Assembly (NCBI GenBank): GCA_903895855.1
Contig: CAITVN010000238.1
Span: 1 to 64,000, forward strand
DNA from: Oligoflexia bacterium
GTDB lineage: Bacteria > Bdellovibrionota > UBA1018
Length of the DNA: 64,000 nucleotides
Direction of reading: 5' to 3'
Part shown: positions 50,613 through 59,053 of the stretch, piece by piece
Layout of the letters: each line of letters opens with the position of its first letter
Numbering within the stretch: position 1 is the stretch's first letter
The notes under the pieces: model-generated
Told to the model about the DNA's origin: nothing
Databases searched by the model: none
What the model saw: only the letters and a program-made list of their open reading frames with translations
Translations under genes and position numbers: made by a program

Positions 50613-51082
50613 ACGGTACTCGCAAATGAAAGCCAACCCAGCATGAACGCCACTCCACCGAAAGGTGTGACGGCTCCCCAGGCTTTGACTTGGGTTAATG
50701 AAAGAATGTAAAGCGAACCCGAAAAAAGAATGATGCCAAAGAGAAAGAGCCACGAGGCACTTCCCACTTTTGCGACAGTTGTAGGGGAGTTGGTGGAATC
50801 GCTATGAGCAGGACCAGCGCGATCTATTGCCGAGTTCTTGTTACCGTCAGCGCCACCCGAAGTGAGGGCTTCGAGCGTAACGGCGTTTTGTTGAACTAAT
50901 CCGTAGATGCCAACCAAAACTAACGCGAGCGCATGGTAAAACTGATACTTAACGGCAACTTCGTAGGTTTCAAGTGCCTGAGGGCTCATCACCGCCTTAA
51001 GGGCGTGGGCACCAAAGGCCCCGGTTGCCACTGAGGCGAAGCTTAAGATTGAACCGATTAAAATACTGAAGCGTGGGTGCAT
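50588..51082 (-). CDS. DUF423 (YgdD-like) small membrane protein
   Basis: The 164-residue protein has four hydrophobic spans with the DUF423 landmarks: ATGAFGAHALK near 20-30, YEVAVKYQFYHALAL near 40-54, FSGSLYILSLTQ near 120-131 and TPFGGVAFMLGW near 138-149. A ~40-residue hydrophilic loop rich in Ser, Ala, Asn and Thr is inserted between the second and third spans, making it longer than the usual 120-130. I prefer the ATG at 51082 over 51127, because the latter's ATG interlocks with the divergent gene's start. The molecular function of the family is unknown. Confidence 0.85.
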   Translation of the reverse strand: MHPRFSILIGSILSFASVATGAFGAHALKAVMSPQALETYEVAVKYQFYHALALVLVGIYGLVQQNAVTLEALTSGGADGNKNSAIDRAGPAHSDSTNSPTTVAKVGSASWLFLFGIILFSGSLYILSLTQVKAWGAVTPFGGVAFMLGWLSFASTVWKHPSQS

Positions 51083-51125
51083 GTCACTTTGCGTAGCAAA
51101 AAAACCAGGATATGCAAGATAAGAC

Positions 51126-51404
51126 ATGAGCCAAAAAGAAACACCCCCAAAGAGAGTTCAAGAAACGCCTTCAGGAACCGCGAGCGAAACTCCGGTCACG
51201 GCATCGCCAAACAGTGGCTTAGCTTCAAAACAGCTAGGGCACTTGGGCCCAGCCCCCGGGCATGAACAAGAATCATTGGGCACGGGAGTCAAGAAACACC
51301 CCGTAGTTCTGTACATCATTCTCAACGTCGTGCTTTTCTTCTTTATGCTCATTATGGGCATGGTGGCCTACAAGAGTGGGTGCATTCCGACTCGCGGAAT
51401 TTGA
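51126..51404 (+). CDS. Small single-span membrane protein, unknown
   Basis: The 92-residue protein has a hydrophilic Pro/Ser/Thr/Gly-rich N-terminal part of about 55 residues and one membrane helix near 60-83 (YIILNVVLFFFMLIMGMVAY), ending with a short tail containing one Cys. No family is recognised. The ribosome site is weak (AAGATAAG). It lies between DUF423, on the other strand, and tRNA-Asn. Confidence 0.55.
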   Translation: MSQKETPPKRVQETPSGTASETPVTASPNSGLASKQLGHLGPAPGHEQESLGTGVKKHPVVLYIILNVVLFFFMLIMGMVAYKSGCIPTRGI

Positions 51405-51484
51405 GTTTAGCCCTTTTAGCCTCTAGACAAAGCGCCTCGGTTCGTTTAAATTTCGATTTCTCACCACTTGATGGTTGAGTCTGT

Positions 51485-51560
51485 TGGTCAGTAGCTCAGT
51501 TGGTAGAGCAATCGGCTGTTAACCGATCGGTCGTAGGTTCGAGTCCTACCTGGCCAGCCA
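51485..51560 (+). tRNA. tRNA-Asn (anticodon GTT)
   Basis: A 76-nt cloverleaf. The acceptor stem TGGTCAG pairs with CTGGCCA, including one T-G pair. The D-arm is GCTCAGTTGGTAGAGC, the anticodon arm ATCGGCTGTTAACCGAT with loop CTGTTAA, and the T-arm GTAGGTTCGAGTCCTAC. The discriminator is G and the CCA end is encoded. A terminator follows 8 nt after it. Confidence 0.97.
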
Positions 51561-51568
51561 TTAAAATA

Positions 51569-51605
51569 AAGGCTCAGTGCTTGAAAAAGCGCTGGGCCTT
51601 TTTTT
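51569..51605 (+). terminator. Rho-independent terminator after tRNA-Asn
   Basis: AAGGCTCAGTGC and GCGCTGGGCCTT form a stem with one or two G-T or mismatched positions around TTGAAAAA, followed by T7. It directly follows the tRNA and should end its transcript. Confidence 0.88.
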
Positions 51606-51647
51606 ATGGTCGTGAGCACGGCGCTGACTTTGAAGGCGCTTCGCGCT

Positions 51648-53198
51648 TTATAGACTTGGATTCACGGATCCGGCTGATTCTTTCAATAACTGATAGATCA
51701 CCGTGGCAAGCGGCTGTGGAGTCGGTGTACCGACGCGTCCTTGGTCTATCCCCTGGGAAGTGGTTGCCAATGACGCTTTTTTCGCGAGCACCGCCCACTC
51801 GGGTGGCAGCGCCCTTTGTGAGAGCGAACTGGCTTCGACGGCCGATTTATTTGGCAGATCGAAATCAACAAATGAGTACGCCAGTGTGCCGGGTTCGATG
51901 TACCAGGCCAGATCGGGGTGGTTGAGTCTTGATGGACCATACCACTCACCGCCGAGTATCATCGAGTCGTTGTCAAGCTCAAGAGTGTAGCGAAATGTTT
52001 GTTCACGAATAAACGGGATTGAATCAACCGTGCGCGGCGTGTGATCAAGTTCAGTTAGTTCGTCGCGAAACTGAATAGTCATTTCAATGCCGACAACATG
52101 ACTGGTAAGTTTATCGGCTCGGGCCAAGAGCGAACTCATTTTTGGTTCACTCACTGATGCTGATACAAGAGAGTCGAGGAAACGACCAGTTTTTTGCCCA
52201 GTGAGCGGATTAAAATACTGAAAACGGTAACCAAAAACGGGCACGTTCAAAACACTATTCAGAGATCGGTCGACGATGAGTCCATGCTTTTCGACGCCGA
52301 TCAGATTAACAAGTAGTAAGTGAAGAAATGCCGGATTAATACCACGGCAACGTGGGGTGTTGGTGACATTCGTTTCATTTTTTGACTGACACTGTTCGCC
52401 GTAAACCCGGATGAGTTGGTCGTTGGTGTGAATGTATGAATTCGACCACAGAAGAGAAATCAGTGCTTCAAGGTCTTCTGGGTAAAATGGAATCACTTGG
52501 CCACTTGCGGTGACTGCATTGACTGGCTTAATGGGGCGCGAAAGAGCTAGCGCAGCAGGAGCCATGCCGTGACAAAGACCTGACCAAAGTGTGATGGCTT
52601 TTCGATCTTTGAGGTCTCTCAATTGTTCAAAGACTTGGCGGGTTAGCGAGAATTCAGAGTCTCCGACGAGAAGGTCATATTTGATCGAGGGTGAAAAAAG
52701 TTTTCGAGATTCGAGAGGTAGGTTGAGGAGTGTCGTGCGATCAAGTGGCCAGAGATTCGAAAGGTAGTCTATTGTGTCATCAATTTTCGATACGGGGTCT
52801 TTGAGTTGTGAAGCGTACCGATCAAACTTTGGATCATTGCTTGGTCTCGCTATTCCGCCTAGTCGGTGTGGCCAATTAATTGAAGTCCACGGAATATTTT
52901 CTAGGCGCGCTTGTTGAAGGCCTGATGCCTCGATCAGTTTGAGTGATCTGAGTTGCAGTAGTTTCGGGGCCTCCTTTGCGGCATTTCCCCAAAGAGCTTG
53001 TAATGAAGAATCGAGATGATCACCAGAGAGTGTGTCTTGTAAAAACGCTAGCGACTGATCGCTCGGTTCAAGAAAGCTCTCAGCCTCTGATGTGACCGTA
53101 CAAAACAGCGCGAAAACGCAGCTCAGGCTTAGACACAATAGTTGCACGCGAGTTCGCAACTGTTGTGGCACGAATGGGCTGAAGTTTACGTTGGACAT
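51648..53198 (-). CDS. Exported transglutaminase, elicitor (GP42) type, long form
   Basis: The 516-residue product has a signal peptide (VQLLCLSLSCVFALFCTVTS). A catalytic Cys box ITLWSGLCHGMAPAAL lies near 200-215 (Cys209) and a conserved IPWTSINWPHRLGGIARP near 102-119. LLLVNLIGVEKHGLIVDRS supplies the region that in the shorter paralogue carries His and Asp, though here the His position is less clear. The same order of motifs occurs in the 348-residue protein at 27036-28082, so the two are paralogues. The longer N-terminal and C-terminal parts are new. The start at 53198 is chosen because the signal peptide follows it; no strong ribosome site is visible. Confidence 0.72.
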   Translation of the reverse strand: MSNVNFSPFVPQQLRTRVQLLCLSLSCVFALFCTVTSEAESFLEPSDQSLAFLQDTLSGDHLDSSLQALWGNAAKEAPKLLQLRSLKLIEASGLQQARLENIPWTSINWPHRLGGIARPSNDPKFDRYASQLKDPVSKIDDTIDYLSNLWPLDRTTLLNLPLESRKLFSPSIKYDLLVGDSEFSLTRQVFEQLRDLKDRKAITLWSGLCHGMAPAALALSRPIKPVNAVTASGQVIPFYPEDLEALISLLWSNSYIHTNDQLIRVYGEQCQSKNETNVTNTPRCRGINPAFLHLLLVNLIGVEKHGLIVDRSLNSVLNVPVFGYRFQYFNPLTGQKTGRFLDSLVSASVSEPKMSSLLARADKLTSHVVGIEMTIQFRDELTELDHTPRTVDSIPFIREQTFRYTLELDNDSMILGGEWYGPSRLNHPDLAWYIEPGTLAYSFVDFDLPNKSAVEASSLSQRALPPEWAVLAKKASLATTSQGIDQGRVGTPTPQPLATVIYQLLKESAGSVNPSL

Positions 53199-53493
53199 TG
53201 CAGGGTTATTGCATTGTTGATTAAAATAGTCAAGAAATACCAAGGCTTGTGCCCTCGGGCTTGATGGTGAAATCGGCGCCACGCATCACCTTTTGCTTAA
53301 GTTTGTGAACATCTGTATTTATAAGGTACTGATAATATTCATCAATATTATTTATACGTTAATTCAGGATTGAATTTTGTGACCATCTAGTTTCAATTTT
53401 AAGACTCAACTGAGACTATTTAACTATCAGAAGGTGGTCGCAAACAAGTGACTACGAACAAGAAGAACGTCAGTTAACCAAGGAGTCGTATCA

Positions 53494-54243
53494 ATGCAAG
53501 TCAGTAAGAAAATCAGTGCGAAAACGTGTTCAAAAGTGAGTAAAAACAATTTCAAGAAAAAGATGATCGTCGGCACAGCCGTCGTCTCTGCACTCACCTT
53601 CAGCCATTTGGGCTGTTTAGGCAAGACAACCGCAACCCCTACCACCCCAGTTGATGTCGCCACGGTGGCGGCAGGCCCCGTCAGTCTGCAAAGCCGTGCC
53701 TTTCAAGCTTCTTCAGCCTCGATGCTCGATTTGAAAACTGCGATCTCGGTTAGCCAACCTGTCTTAGCTGTACCGATTACGAGTTTTAGTTTCTGTGTGA
53801 CCCAACTAAAAATCGAATCTGATGGCGGCACCGCAATTCAGAAAGACGGCAAAGACGCGATCGAAGCTAAGATTGGCCTCGTTTCGACTGGTGAGGGCTC
53901 ATCGGCTACGAACTGGGGTCAGGTTGATATTCCGACTGGGTCGGCGGTGAAGAAAATCAAAATCGAAGTTCACAAAGATGCCGAGCTGTGCGGAGTTGAT
54001 TATTCAGTCAAGCTCAACGATACTTCACTAGCTAAAGATGTTGAATTTACATTCACCTTTGCCACCGCAAAAGATGTCACCGAAAGCGGCGTGGTGACTC
54101 TCGACTTGGGCTCACTGTTGACTGCGTTTTCAGAAGCGCTCAGCGCTGGGCAATTCAATGACGAACAAATTTCTCACTACTTAGAGCAAGTTGGAGAAGG
54201 AGAATGCACCGATGAAGAAGCCGAAGTTGAGAACCACAAGTAA
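53494..54243 (+). CDS. Lipoprotein (paralogue A) of a TIGR02147-linked pair
   Basis: The 249-residue product has a long basic N-terminus and a lipobox SHLGC, then a Thr/Pro/Val linker and a single beta-rich domain. FSFCVTQLKIESDGG, NWGQVDIPTGSAVKKIKIEV and HKDAELCG recur in the same order in paralogue B at 55092. The outline is reminiscent of DUF4382-type surface domains, which I state as a weak hint. Its C-terminal DEEAEVENHK is acidic. The next gene, a TIGR02147 regulator, starts 32 nt inside its 3' end, so they are coupled. Confidence 0.78.
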   Translation: MQVSKKISAKTCSKVSKNNFKKKMIVGTAVVSALTFSHLGCLGKTTATPTTPVDVATVAAGPVSLQSRAFQASSASMLDLKTAISVSQPVLAVPITSFSFCVTQLKIESDGGTAIQKDGKDAIEAKIGLVSTGEGSSATNWGQVDIPTGSAVKKIKIEVHKDAELCGVDYSVKLNDTSLAKDVEFTFTFATAKDVTESGVVTLDLGSLLTAFSEALSAGQFNDEQISHYLEQVGEGECTDEEAEVENHK

Positions 54244-55081
54244 TTCAAGGCCGGTACCGAGTGTTTACGAGTACCACGATTATCGAAAGTTTCTTCAAGA
54301 CTGGCTCTCCTCACAAAAGGGGGGCCAGTCACCTCTCTCGATTCGAAGGTGGGCAGAGAGAGCCGGTCTGGCTGCAAGTTACCTCTCGATGATTATGGGC
54401 GGCTCACGCCCCCTCACTCAAAAAACATTACGTCAATTACGGCCAACCATGGGTCTTAATCAATCTGAGTTTGAATACCTAGAAAAACTGGTCTCGGTTG
54501 AAGAGGCAAAAACGTCGAGTGAAAGTGTGAGTGAATTATCAAAACTACAAAAACTTCGGGCGTATCAGAAAAGTCACCCGAAAGAGTTCGATAACTACCA
54601 GTACCTTGCCCGCTGGTACTGTGTTGCGATTCGCGAAATGGCCGACCTGAAAGATTTCAAGCTTGATGCCCAATGGATTCAAAAACGGCTGCAAGGGCGA
54701 GTTGAGCTCGCAGAGATAAAAAAAGCGATCGACTTTCTACTTGAGCGCAAGTTTCTCATTCGCGGAGAAAATGACCAAATCGAAATACCTGAAAAAACTC
54801 TTGAGTGTCGCGGTGGAGTTTATCGAATTTCGCTAGGTCAGTTTCATCGCGAGATGTTTGATCTAGCTGCACAATCAATTGATCAGGTAAATTCAAAAGA
54901 GCGACACTTACTCGGCCACACAGTCACCTTGACCGTCGAGGGTTACGAAAAGGCCGTGGCAATCATTGAAAAAGCAATTGAAGATATTTCGAATATCGAT
55001 CGCGGGTCTAAAGGTGATCGAGTGGTACAGATTCAAGCAGCTTTATTTCCATTAACTAAGTTGAAGGCCATCGAACCCTAA
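54212..55081 (+). CDS. TIGR02147-family regulatory protein (3)
   Basis: The 289-residue protein starts with a Lys-rich tail and the family opening PSVYEYHDYRKFLQDWLSSQ. It has a helix-turn-helix-like SIRRWAERAGLAASYLSMIM, a linker, and a second module near 165-195 (WIQKRLQGRVELAEIKKAID). A C-terminal AQSIDQVNSKERHLLGHTVTL replaces the HHxNWR region of the other two, so it is a more distant copy. GGAGAAGGAG lies about 9 nt before the ATG at 54212. It sits between two paralogous lipoprotein genes. Confidence 0.85.
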   Translation: MKKPKLRTTSNSRPVPSVYEYHDYRKFLQDWLSSQKGGQSPLSIRRWAERAGLAASYLSMIMGGSRPLTQKTLRQLRPTMGLNQSEFEYLEKLVSVEEAKTSSESVSELSKLQKLRAYQKSHPKEFDNYQYLARWYCVAIREMADLKDFKLDAQWIQKRLQGRVELAEIKKAIDFLLERKFLIRGENDQIEIPEKTLECRGGVYRISLGQFHREMFDLAAQSIDQVNSKERHLLGHTVTLTVEGYEKAVAIIEKAIEDISNIDRGSKGDRVVQIQAALFPLTKLKAIEP

Positions 55082-55091
55082 AGGAGCCGAT

Positions 55092-55778
55092 ATGAAGATT
55101 TACAATCCCAATAGTCAGATTTTTACGAAGAAGGTTTGGATTGCAACACTGTCGGCGGTAGTTAGCGCGTCGGTGCTGGCATTTTTGACTTCGGGCTGTG
55201 GTAAGAGTTCTTCTGGTGATGTGGCTCGAACCACTACAGGAAACCCACCCGGCTCAGTGAGTTTGCAAAGTGGATCATACTCAACGGCCCTGTCGGCATC
55301 GTTGCTCGATCGACTTTCATTTCAGGCGACAGTCAGTGAGTTTAAGTTTTGCATCACGAAACTTAAACTAAAGAGCGAAGATGGTGCAGCGGTTAAAGAT
55401 TCGACCGGCAGTGAAAGCATCGAGACAAAACTTGGATGGATTGATATTTCGAACTCAGCAGTCGCAACCAAGTGGGGTGATGTCACCATGCCTGTGGGGT
55501 TCAATCTGAAAGAACTTTCAGTTGAAATTCATAAAGACGCCGAGCTTTGTCCAGCCTCAACCGAGTATTCAATGCTCTTTAATGGAGATGGGCTGAAAAA
55601 AGATCTTGAATTCAAATTTGAGTTTAGCCCGGTGGTTTCGGTTGCCTCGGGTGATACCTTAACCTTAAGTCTGGGCACCATTGCTAAAGCGTTATCAGAT
55701 GCGGCCACTGCTGGTAAGCTAAATGACGAAGAAGTGAGTTCTTACCTCGAAGGAAAATCAGGTAGCGGCCAAGAGTGA
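55092..55778 (+). CDS. Lipoprotein (paralogue B) of a TIGR02147-linked pair
   Basis: The 228-residue product has a signal ending FLTSGCGKSSS (lipobox TSGC) and a domain clearly related to paralogue A. Shared elements are SVSLQS, FKFCITKLKLKSEDG, KWGDVTMPVG, VEIHKDAELC and a C-terminal LSLGTIAKALSDAATAGKLN. Two Cys residues at equivalent positions are conserved and probably disulfide-bonded. It begins 11 nt after the TIGR02147 gene, with AAAGGAG in front, giving a three-gene operon of lipoprotein, regulator and lipoprotein. The role may be surface recognition, but nothing in the sequence proves it. Confidence 0.78.
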   Translation: MKIYNPNSQIFTKKVWIATLSAVVSASVLAFLTSGCGKSSSGDVARTTTGNPPGSVSLQSGSYSTALSASLLDRLSFQATVSEFKFCITKLKLKSEDGAAVKDSTGSESIETKLGWIDISNSAVATKWGDVTMPVGFNLKELSVEIHKDAELCPASTEYSMLFNGDGLKKDLEFKFEFSPVVSVASGDTLTLSLGTIAKALSDAATAGKLNDEEVSSYLEGKSGSGQE

Positions 55779-55815
55779 GTGAGGCCTCGATTTTTTTCGA
55801 AGGTTCTCGGCGCGA

Positions 55816-56283
55816 CTACTTAGGGCTTTTCTTCACATTGGCTTCGCCAGCCACGACGTTGAATGTCGCGGTGGCCATTGCTACTGGTTTCTTTGAGCCG
55901 CGTTTGTAAAGTAAACCGTGCACAACGCAAAGTCGTTTGCCGCGAAACATCACTTGGGTACGAGCCTCAAGCGTATCGCCTAGTTCTATTGGCCGAAAGT
56001 AATTTACTTTGAGTTCGACTGTTGAACAGTAATCGAATTTACTCAGGGTCGTGAAGCAGGCAGCTCCGCAAGCGAAATCAAAAAACGCTGAAACGACTCC
56101 GCCATGAACTCTTCCGGCGGGTGAAAGGTGGTCGTCACGCACTTCGAGTGATGCGAAAGCTTTGAAGAGTTTGCGGTCTACTTTATAGACATCGTAACCT
56201 AACCATCTTCCAAACAAGTCTGGGTGTTCGTAGTTTTGAAGCCCAAACATAGACTTCGATGTCGACTTGATTTTCTTTTTCAT
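55816..56283 (-). CDS. Hotdog-fold thioesterase (PaaI-like)
   Basis: The 155-residue protein shows the PaaI-type pattern RVHGGVVSAFFDFACGAACF, with the HGG motif and catalytic-type Asp, followed by VELKVNYFRPIELGDTLEAR. Such enzymes hydrolyse acyl-CoA thioesters, and the physiological substrate is unknown. The ~45 residues before the domain are a short extension. It is convergent with the lipoprotein operon and 23 nt downstream of the RDD-protein gene on the same strand. Confidence 0.82.
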   Translation of the reverse strand: MKKKIKSTSKSMFGLQNYEHPDLFGRWLGYDVYKVDRKLFKAFASLEVRDDHLSPAGRVHGGVVSAFFDFACGAACFTTLSKFDYCSTVELKVNYFRPIELGDTLEARTQVMFRGKRLCVVHGLLYKRGSKKPVAMATATFNVVAGEANVKKSPK

Positions 56284-56306
56284 GATTGTTGGCTATTTGA
56301 TCACTA

Positions 56307-56897
56307 TTACGCGGCCTGGTCAACAGAGTTACTGGGTGGAATGGGCACCGCAGGTGCTACCAGTTCTTGGCTTGGCAGTGCGTTGATTGATTGAAATCCG
56401 CGCTTAATCACGATAGTGCCAACAATTGCGTCGTGCCAGCACTGGTTCTTTTTGTTCCAGAGTATCGCAATAAAACCTAGGCCAAAGGGTAGTGCTGAGA
56501 CCACGGTTGATAGATTTCTTAGAACCGCTCTGTAGATGCCGAATTTTCTTCCGTCGGCCGAGACCACCTGTATGCCGACAATTCGCTTACCTAAAGTTGA
56601 GCCAGTCAGGCCTTGAAGCAATATCGAGTTGAAGACTCCAAACACCAAAGCCCAAAAATACATTCCTAAAACCATGCCTGCAGAAATCGCATTTTCTTGG
56701 GCTTCTTTTGGCTGATTCGCCCCCAGAATCATTCCCGCAACCACAGCGCCAAAGATGGCTCCGCCGAATTGAGCTGCTGTCGAGAAGATGGTATCAATGA
56801 TGTAGGCCAGCAGGCGCTGGCCCTTGCCTCCCATTGGAATTTCAATGGCGTGCGGTACTAACTCTAATTGGTTATTTGGTGGGTTCATACCTAGCAT
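56307..56897 (-). CDS. RDD-family membrane protein
   Basis: The 196-residue protein has the RDD hallmarks: GGKGQRLLAYIIDTIF near 23-38, with the Arg and Asp of the name, then SLGKR-type GSTLGKRIVGIQVV near 98-112, and CWHDAIVGTIVI near 158-169. Three to four membrane spans lie between them. The family includes ion antiport candidates, but its function is unsettled. A second in-frame ATG at 56888 is equally likely as start, and neither has a strong ribosome site. Confidence 0.85.
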   Translation of the reverse strand: MLGMNPPNNQLELVPHAIEIPMGGKGQRLLAYIIDTIFSTAAQFGGAIFGAVVAGMILGANQPKEAQENAISAGMVLGMYFWALVFGVFNSILLQGLTGSTLGKRIVGIQVVSADGRKFGIYRAVLRNLSTVVSALPFGLGFIAILWNKKNQCWHDAIVGTIVIKRGFQSINALPSQELVAPAVPIPPSNSVDQAA

Positions 56898-57050
56898 TTC
56901 GGTGCATTAGCCCATTTGCCTAAGCGTGTTAACAGTTTAGGTGTGGCCAAAATGACACAAAAATAATTTAAAAACGAAAATGACTTGGCATAGGTATTTG
57001 AATGGGTAGTTGTACCAACGCGAGCGAACGATAGAAAGTGAGCCTTGATT

Positions 57051-58124
57051 ATGAACCTGATTATGAAATTGAAGTCCATGGCGGTGCTGATTTTGGTGGG
57101 GGTCGCCACTGTTCATGCTGGGGCCCCAATTCAAGACAATCCTGATTTTCTCTCAGCTAATGACTCTGGAAAAGTTGTCGTAGCGGTGATTGATACGGGA
57201 GTTGACTACACTCACAAAGACCTCGCCGGAAGTATTTGGCAGTCAGATGCTACTCCATTTGACTTGCCCTCAGATTTTAACGACGGTTATGCGACTCTGC
57301 ACGGTTGGGATTTTCGAGATAACGATGCGTATCCTTATGACTGCTTGAAGCCAATCGCTACCGTGAATGGTAATTCTTGGTTTGCTCCAATCATTGAGAT
57401 GTTTCAATCAGATGGTCATGGCACGCACGTGGCAGGCATCATTAAGAAGATCGGGGTTGACGTTTCGATCATGCCCTTACGAATTGATTATCGAAGCATG
57501 AATTTCTTGAAACAGGTCATTTCAGCGGTAGAATTTGCGGCAAAGGGGCGGGCGAAAATCGTGAACATGAGTTTCGGATTTTATCAAGATGATCTCAACC
57601 CGCCTTCGCCCGAAGACTTAAACGAGCTGGCACGTACGATTGAGCGACATCCTGAGATGTTATTTGTGATCGCAGCCGGAAACGAAAATCGTGACATGGT
57701 GGTCGAGCGCAAGGTCTTGATGCCAGCCGGTCTGCCCTTGCACAATATTGTCATCGTTGGGGCTGTGAACGATGATGGTGCCTTGGCCGATTTTAGCAAC
57801 ATCGGCGAGGGTCTAGTCGATATCTTCGCCCCCGGCGTTGACATTCGAAGCACGTGGCCAGGCAATAGCTATCGCCTCAAAAGTGGCACTTCGATGGCAA
57901 CTCCATTCGTAGTAGGGGCAGCAGCGAGAATTGTGAGTAGCCGCTTAGACATTTCTGGTGCAGATTTGAAGTCGCTACTTTTAGGCCATACACGAAAAAT
58001 TCCGGCCTTGTTCACCAAGAAAGAAAAGAGTTTCATCAACACTTGGCCCATTGAAATACCCGTGATGCTCAAGAGCGACTTGCCTAGGTTCGGGCACTAC
58101 GGAAGCAAGCAAGTAAAGCCGTAG
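57051..58124 (+). CDS. Exported subtilisin-like serine protease (S8)
   Basis: The 357-residue protein has a short signal peptide (LKSMAVLILVGVATVHAG) and no long propeptide, then the S8 triad: Asp48 in VAVIDTGVD, His123 in DGHGTHVAG and Ser281 in GTSMATPFVVG. NMSFGF near 172 and AAGNENRD near 208 form the oxyanion region. The catalytic domain is complete and of normal length. The absence of a clear propeptide is uncommon but occurs in short subtilases. The ATG at 57051 is chosen, with GTGAG about 9 nt upstream; a TTG at 57045 is less likely. The 3' end overlaps the convergent gene. Confidence 0.92.
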   Translation: MNLIMKLKSMAVLILVGVATVHAGAPIQDNPDFLSANDSGKVVVAVIDTGVDYTHKDLAGSIWQSDATPFDLPSDFNDGYATLHGWDFRDNDAYPYDCLKPIATVNGNSWFAPIIEMFQSDGHGTHVAGIIKKIGVDVSIMPLRIDYRSMNFLKQVISAVEFAAKGRAKIVNMSFGFYQDDLNPPSPEDLNELARTIERHPEMLFVIAAGNENRDMVVERKVLMPAGLPLHNIVIVGAVNDDGALADFSNIGEGLVDIFAPGVDIRSTWPGNSYRLKSGTSMATPFVVGAAARIVSSRLDISGADLKSLLLGHTRKIPALFTKKEKSFINTWPIEIPVMLKSDLPRFGHYGSKQVKP

Positions 58125-58906
58125 GTGCCGTTTCCAGTACAAGAGTTGGTATTCGAATAGATAAGCCGAATGAGTTGATCGGGTGGGCCGTTGAAACTCT
58201 TCTTAAAGTCATACCGAAGGCTGTAGTAGCTATCATCGGTCTGAGCGACACAACTGGTGCCTGCAGAAAAAATACCTGGTTGAAAATATGACCCAGCAGT
58301 GTCGACTTTGACGGTTCCCAATTTAGGGTCTGCTGGCAATTGAGCTAAAGACGTAACGCCAAGAATAAAAACCTTTTTCGTGTCGCTCACTTCTTCAGGT
58401 GTTTTACAATACTTGATGGTCCATGTAGATGTGGCAAAATCGTACGATGCCTTATACTCCTTTTTATTCAGGTTTAGCTTCAGATAGAAACTCGGAAGAG
58501 TGTAGGCGCAGATGACCTCTGATTTGATCGGTTTTGCAAAATTTTCGCTTCCATTTGGGCCGTCTGGGTAATAGACGTAGCTGTCTTTTGGAGCAAACGT
58601 GCCAACCACCGTTTTCGGCAAGTCCGAGGAGTAGGCCCACTTAGCTTCACCGGTCACATCGAAGGTGAACGTCGCAGGGCAGGCTACAGGCTTTTGAGAA
58701 GGCGGCTTTTGCGTCGGTGCAGGCGTAGGCGTAGGTGTAGGAGAAGGTGTCGCTTTCTGTATGGGTACCGCATTCGCGCGCATGAGGTTGATAGGTAGTG
58801 ACCCTCCCCCTCTAGGGGTGCCGGCAAAACTCGAGGCCGCACTGAGTGCTATCGCCACTGATAATTTAACTGAAATCGTAACAACGAATTGTGCCTGACT
58901 CATCAT
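58097..58906 (-). CDS. Exported protein with a Pro/Thr linker, unknown function
   Basis: The 269-residue protein has a signal peptide ending SSFAG (about residue 29), a glycine run GGGS, and the linker TPSPTPTPTPAPTQKP near 53-68, typical of exported proteins with a tethered domain. The C-terminal ~200 residues contain six Cys and alternating strands without a recognised fold. AGGGGGA lies just before the first of two adjacent ATG codons (58906 and 58903). It overlaps the subtilase end by 28 nt. Confidence 0.68.
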   Translation of the reverse strand: MMSQAQFVVTISVKLSVAIALSAASSFAGTPRGGGSLPINLMRANAVPIQKATPSPTPTPTPAPTQKPPSQKPVACPATFTFDVTGEAKWAYSSDLPKTVVGTFAPKDSYVYYPDGPNGSENFAKPIKSEVICAYTLPSFYLKLNLNKKEYKASYDFATSTWTIKYCKTPEEVSDTKKVFILGVTSLAQLPADPKLGTVKVDTAGSYFQPGIFSAGTSCVAQTDDSYYSLRYDFKKSFNGPPDQLIRLIYSNTNSCTGNGTYGFTCLLP

Positions 58907-58979
58907 TCTGTCCCCCTAAGTTCAATTTCAAACTGATTTAACAATTAGACAACAAAAGGCAAATCTTCGTCTTTGAAAG

Positions 58980-58995
58980 GTGTCACTTATGACAC
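58980..58995. promoter_or_regulatory. Palindrome GTGTCA-CTTA-TGACAC between divergent genes
   Basis: A perfect 6-bp inverted repeat with a 4-nt spacer lies midway between the exported Pro/Thr-linker gene and the large lipoprotein gene. It could be an operator for either or both. No matching regulator is recognised nearby. Confidence 0.4.
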
Positions 58996-59053
58996 TCTGT
59001 TTTCGGTGGGTTTCATGGCTTACCATTAAGAGACTAGCAGGGGTAGCTTATCT

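Noticed and set aside
51500..51925. 141-codon open frame over tRNA-Asn and the end of the transglutaminase gene
   Set aside because: It runs through the tRNA and its terminator and is antisense to a well-supported gene.
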